Assembly (NCBI GenBank): GCA_944385415.1
Contig: CALWXC010000020.1
Location: 1 to 42,765, forward strand
DNA length: 42,765 nt
From: an uncultured Oscillospiraceae bacterium
GTDB taxonomy: Bacteria; Bacillota; Clostridia; Oscillospirales; Oscillospiraceae
Reading direction: 5' to 3'
The notes beneath the pieces were generated by a model that saw only the letters and a program-made list of their open reading frames with translations, was not told the origin of the DNA and ran no database searches. A program made the position numbers and the translations under genes. Positions 39,807-42,765 of this stretch are shown one piece after another. Position 1 is the stretch's first letter. The number at the start of each line of letters is the position of its first letter.

Positions 39807-41966
39807 ATGCAGACCATTGCAGAGCGTTTGGCCCAAGAGCTGAACCAATCCCTTTCCCATGTGGAAAATGTCATCGCCCTGCTGGACGAGGGCAATACCA
39901 TTCCCTTTATCGCCCGGTACCGCAAGGAGATGCACGGGGCCATGGATGACCAGACCATCCGGGACCTGGCCGAACGGCTCCAGTACCTCCGCAATCTGGA
40001 GGAGCGGCGCGGGGAGGTCAAATCGGCCATTGAAGCTCAGGGAAAGCTGACGGAAGAGCTGGCCGCCGCTATTGACGCCGCCCAAACCCTGGCCGAGGTG
40101 GAGGATTTGTACCGGCCCTACAAGCAGAAGCGCCGGACCCGTGCCACGGTGGCCCGGGAGAAGGGGCTGGAGCCCCTGGCCCGGACCATTTTCGACCAGG
40201 AAAAGGGCACCCCGGCCCCGGAGGTTCTGGCGGCAGAGTACATCGACGCGGAGAAGGGCGTGGAGACGGTGGAAGACGCCTTGGCCGGTGCGTCGGATAT
40301 CATTGCCGAATGGATTTCCGATGACGCCGATATCCGCAAAGTCCTGCGCCAGCAGATGATGCAGCGGGGCCAGCTGGGGACCAAGGCCGCCAAGGAGGAT
40401 ACGGACTCCGTCTACCGCCTGTACTACGACTTCACCCAGCCCCTCAATAAGCTGCAAAGCCACCAGATTTTGGCCATCAACCGGGGTGAAAAAGAGGAAT
40501 TTCTGAAGGTTTCCGTGGATGCGGACCGGGAGCAGAGTCTGCGGACCATTTTCCGGTCTGTGGTGATGCCCGGTTCGTCGGCCATGGCCTTTGTCCGGGC
40601 CGCCGCTGAGGACGCCTATGATCGTCTGTTGGAGCCGTCCATGGAGCGGGAAATCCGCAGCGCCCTGACGGAGACGGCCAACGAGGCCGCCATTCATAAT
40701 TTTGCGCTGAATCTGAAACCGCTGCTGCTCCAGCCCCCCGTCAAGGGCAAGGTCACCATGGGTCTCGACCCCGGCTACCGCAACGGCTGCAAGGTGGCCG
40801 TGGTGGACGGCACGGGCCGCGTTCTCGATACCGCCGTGGTCTATCCCACATTCTCCGAGAAGAAAAAGGAGGAGGCCATCACCATTCTGTCGGGACTGGT
40901 GAAAAAGCACGGCGTGGAGCATTTGGCCATCGGCAACGGCACAGCGTCCCGGGAGACGGAGCAGATGGCCGTGGAACTGATTCGCCGCATGGGCGGGGGC
41001 CTTTCCTATATGATGGTCAACGAAGCGGGCGCGTCGGTGTATTCCGCGTCCAAGCTGGCCGCCGAGGAGTTCCCACAATTTGACGTGAATTTGCGGTCCG
41101 CTGTGTCCATTGCCCGCAGATTGCAAGACCCGCTGGCGGAACTGGTGAAAATCGAGCCGAAAGCCATCGGCGTGGGCCAGTACCAGCACGATATGCCGGA
41201 GAAGCAGCTGGATGCGGTGCTGGGCGGCGTGGTGGAAGACTGCGTCAACGCCGTGGGCGTGGATGTAAACACGGCGTCGGCCCCGCTGCTGAAACAGGTG
41301 TCGGGTCTGACGGCCACCACCGCCAAAAATATCGTGGCCTACCGGGAGGAAAACGGGCCGTTTACCAGCCGGAAACAGCTGTTGAAGGTGCCTAAGCTGG
41401 GCCCCAAGGCCTTTGAACAGTGCGCCGGTTTTCTGCGGGTGCCGGAGAGTAAACAAGTCCTGGACCATACCGCCGTCCATCCGGAGAGCTACGATGCCGC
41501 CGAAAAACTGCTGACCCTCTGCGGCTATACCGCCGCCGATGTGGGCACCGCCGCCATTGACCAGCTGCCCCAGCGGCTGAAAGCGGTGGGCGAGGAGAAA
41601 GCCGCCGCCGCCTGCGGCGTGGGCGTTCCCACCTTGCGGGATGTGGCCGCCGAGCTGTGCAAGCCGGGCCGGGACCCCAGAGACGAGCTGCCCGCCCCCA
41701 TTCTCCGCACCGACGTGCTGGAAATGAAGGATTTAAAGCCCGGTATGGTTTTCAGCGGCACGGTCCGCAACGTCATTGACTTCGGCGTGTTTGTGGATAT
41801 CGGCGTTCACCAGGACGGTCTGGTCCATATCTCCCAGGTCTGCAATAAGTTCATCAAACACCCGTCGGAAGTGGTGGCCGTGGGCGACGTGGTGAAGGTG
41901 GCGGTCCTGGAGGTGGACGAGAAGCGGAAACGCATCAGCCTGACCATGAAGGGCGTCGAAAACTGA
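39807..41966 (+). CDS. tex: RNA-binding transcriptional accessory protein Tex
   Basis: A 719-residue cytoplasmic nucleic-acid-binding protein involved in transcription. The domain order is as in Tex: N-terminal helical region (NTIPFIARYRKEMHGAMDDQ), a YqgF/RuvC-like domain from about residue 315 (MGLDPGYRNGCKVAVVDG), helix-hairpin-helix repeats about 490-550 (SGLTATTAKNIVAYREENG), and a C-terminal S1 domain about 645-715 (FSGTVRNVIDFGVFVDIGVHQDGLVHISQ). Length is typical. AAGGAG precedes the ATG. A hairpin terminator follows. Confidence 0.95.
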   Translation: MQTIAERLAQELNQSLSHVENVIALLDEGNTIPFIARYRKEMHGAMDDQTIRDLAERLQYLRNLEERRGEVKSAIEAQGKLTEELAAAIDAAQTLAEVEDLYRPYKQKRRTRATVAREKGLEPLARTIFDQEKGTPAPEVLAAEYIDAEKGVETVEDALAGASDIIAEWISDDADIRKVLRQQMMQRGQLGTKAAKEDTDSVYRLYYDFTQPLNKLQSHQILAINRGEKEEFLKVSVDADREQSLRTIFRSVVMPGSSAMAFVRAAAEDAYDRLLEPSMEREIRSALTETANEAAIHNFALNLKPLLLQPPVKGKVTMGLDPGYRNGCKVAVVDGTGRVLDTAVVYPTFSEKKKEEAITILSGLVKKHGVEHLAIGNGTASRETEQMAVELIRRMGGGLSYMMVNEAGASVYSASKLAAEEFPQFDVNLRSAVSIARRLQDPLAELVKIEPKAIGVGQYQHDMPEKQLDAVLGGVVEDCVNAVGVDVNTASAPLLKQVSGLTATTAKNIVAYREENGPFTSRKQLLKVPKLGPKAFEQCAGFLRVPESKQVLDHTAVHPESYDAAEKLLTLCGYTAADVGTAAIDQLPQRLKAVGEEKAAAACGVGVPTLRDVAAELCKPGRDPRDELPAPILRTDVLEMKDLKPGMVFSGTVRNVIDFGVFVDIGVHQDGLVHISQVCNKFIKHPSEVVAVGDVVKVAVLEVDEKRKRISLTMKGVEN

Positions 41967-41982
41967 TACCATAAAAAATAAC

Positions 41983-42015
41983 AGAACTGACCGTTTCAAA
42001 GCGGTCAGTTCTTTG
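41983..42015. terminator. Bidirectional terminator after tex
   Basis: An 11-bp stem AGAACTGACCG/CGGTCAGTTCT (41983-41993 and 42002-42012), A-rich before and T-rich after. A possible promoter TTTCAA-17-TATGAT (41994-42022) for the next gene overlaps it. Confidence 0.78.
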
Positions 42016-42056
42016 TTATGATGGTGGCACTTCAGAGAAACAAAGGAGTCTTTCCC

Positions 42057-42656
42057 ATGAAACAGTCCTATCTCAACTTGCAGCGGGTCACGGCCATTGC
42101 CATGCTGGCGGCCATGTCCTATGTGGTATTCACCTTTCTGCAAATCAAAATCAGCCTGCCTGGCGGCGACGCCACCTCCATTCACCTGGGCAACGCCGTC
42201 TGTGTCCTGGGTGCGCTGCTCATGGGCGGCCTGGCCGGTGGTCTCGGCGGTGCGATTGGCATGACCATCGGAGATTTGTTCGACCCGGTCTATGTGATCT
42301 ACGCCCCTAAAACGTTCCTTTTGAAATTGTGTATCGGTTTGATTACCGGCTTTGTGGCCCATAAGCTGGGACGCATCAGCGAAAGCAATGATCCCCGCCA
42401 TATCCTCCGCTGGTCGGCCCTGGCTGCGGCGGCGGGATTGCTGTTTAATGTGATTTTCGATCCTCTGGTGGGTTACTTCTATAAGTTGGTGATTTTGGGG
42501 AAACCCGCCGCTGAGGTGACGCTGGCCTGGAATGTGGCGTCTACTTCCATCAATGCGGTGATTTCCGCCGTTGCCGCCGTGGCGATTTACGCGGCGCTGC
42601 GTCCGGCATTGCGCCGGGCGGGTCTGGCCCAGAAGCTGGAGCCCCACCGGGCATAA
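42057..42656 (+). CDS. ECF transporter S component (vitamin uptake)
   Basis: A 199-residue membrane protein with about six hydrophobic helices. The start region NLQRVTAIAMLAAMSYV and HLGNAVCVLGALLMGGLAGGLGGAIGMTIGDLFDP are typical of S components of the PF07155 type (annotated variously for riboflavin-like or pyridoxine-type substrates). The substrate cannot be read from the sequence. The ATG at 42057 has AAAGGAG upstream and is better than the earlier in-frame ATG at 42018, which overlaps the promoter-like signal. It needs a shared EcfAAT module. Confidence 0.85.
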   Translation: MKQSYLNLQRVTAIAMLAAMSYVVFTFLQIKISLPGGDATSIHLGNAVCVLGALLMGGLAGGLGGAIGMTIGDLFDPVYVIYAPKTFLLKLCIGLITGFVAHKLGRISESNDPRHILRWSALAAAAGLLFNVIFDPLVGYFYKLVILGKPAAEVTLAWNVASTSINAVISAVAAVAIYAALRPALRRAGLAQKLEPHRA

Positions 42657-42693
42657 TTAGAGCGTATCTGAAAACTATTCCGCAGTAACTAAG

Positions 42694-42722
42694 TTGTACA
42701 AAAGCGCTAAAAACGATACAAT
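42694..42722 (+). promoter_or_regulatory. Sigma-A promoter at the window end
   Basis: TTGTAC (42694-42699), 17-bp spacer, TACAAT (42717-42722). Confidence 0.75.
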
Positions 42723-42745
42723 AAAAGAAAAATGGGGGTATCGTT

Positions 42746-42765
42746 ATGGCAGCAAAGCGATATGA
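42746..42765 (+). CDS. 5' end of a gene cut by the window edge
   Basis: An ATG after GGGGGT and a good promoter opens a frame encoding MAAKRY before the sequence ends. Too short to identify. Confidence 0.4.

Noticed and set aside
42657..42765. Insertion sequence end at the window edge
   Set aside because: The intergenic sequence and a start MAAKRY could open a transposase, but no terminal inverted repeat or enough protein is visible to support it.

Overview
This GC-rich window comes from an anaerobic, acetogenic member of the Clostridia. Protein flavour, consensus sigma-A promoters, a tetrahydrofolate (THF) riboswitch and the dispersed hairpin repeats suggest Oscillospiraceae-like gut bacteria; the genus cannot be fixed from the sequence. 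The core is an almost complete Wood-Ljungdahl (reductive acetyl-CoA) locus at about 2.9-25.7 kb, flanked by folate, metal and housekeeping genes.

Layout. (1) 0.1-2.3 kb, minus strand: folT-folC, folate uptake and polyglutamylation, behind a THF riboswitch. (2) 2.3-3.7 kb: a His-rich CsoR/RcnR-type metal repressor, divergent from a three-gene small operon (His-rich protein, CooT-like nickel protein, unknown 75-residue protein). (3) 3.9-8.9 kb, plus strand: metF, a CooC ATPase, acsD, and a natural fusion of acsC with acsE. (4) 9.2-14.4 kb: acetyl-CoA synthase acsB copy 1, a hairpin-array repeat, the corrinoid activator acsV, and a DUF3786 protein. (5) 14.4-19.3 kb: fhs, fchA, folD and a DUF1576 membrane protein. 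(6) 19.4-25.7 kb, minus strand: CO dehydrogenase acsA, cooC, acsB copy 2, 5-formyl-THF cyclo-ligase and a second DUF3786 protein. (7) 25.9-42.7 kb, mostly housekeeping: MscS channel, FtsH, RlmB, a degenerate P-type ATPase-like membrane protein, an EF-G-like factor, a DivIVA-like protein, TrmO, tRNA-Arg(CCG), an XRE regulator with YqeC, malic enzyme, an AT-rich GNAT insert with a candidate translational attenuator, Tex, and an ECF S component.

How the genes work together. Formate is activated on THF (Fhs), dehydrated and reduced (FchA, FolD), and reduced to methyl-THF (MetF). The AcsE part of the fusion passes the methyl group to the corrinoid protein AcsC/AcsD, which AcsV reactivates. AcsA makes CO from CO2, and AcsB joins CO, methyl and CoA. 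The two CooC proteins, CooT, the His-rich protein and possibly DUF3786 would serve metal loading. FolT, FolC and the cyclo-ligase maintain the folate pool.

Most notable are the acsC-acsE fusion, two acsB paralogues each in a unit with its own DUF3786 gene, an uncharacterised metal module, a covarying CGCA-tetraloop hairpin array in two inverted copies, a P-type ATPase-like protein with a broken phosphorylation loop, and a GNAT gene between long direct repeats behind a leader peptide. All assignments are from reading the sequence; no database search was run.
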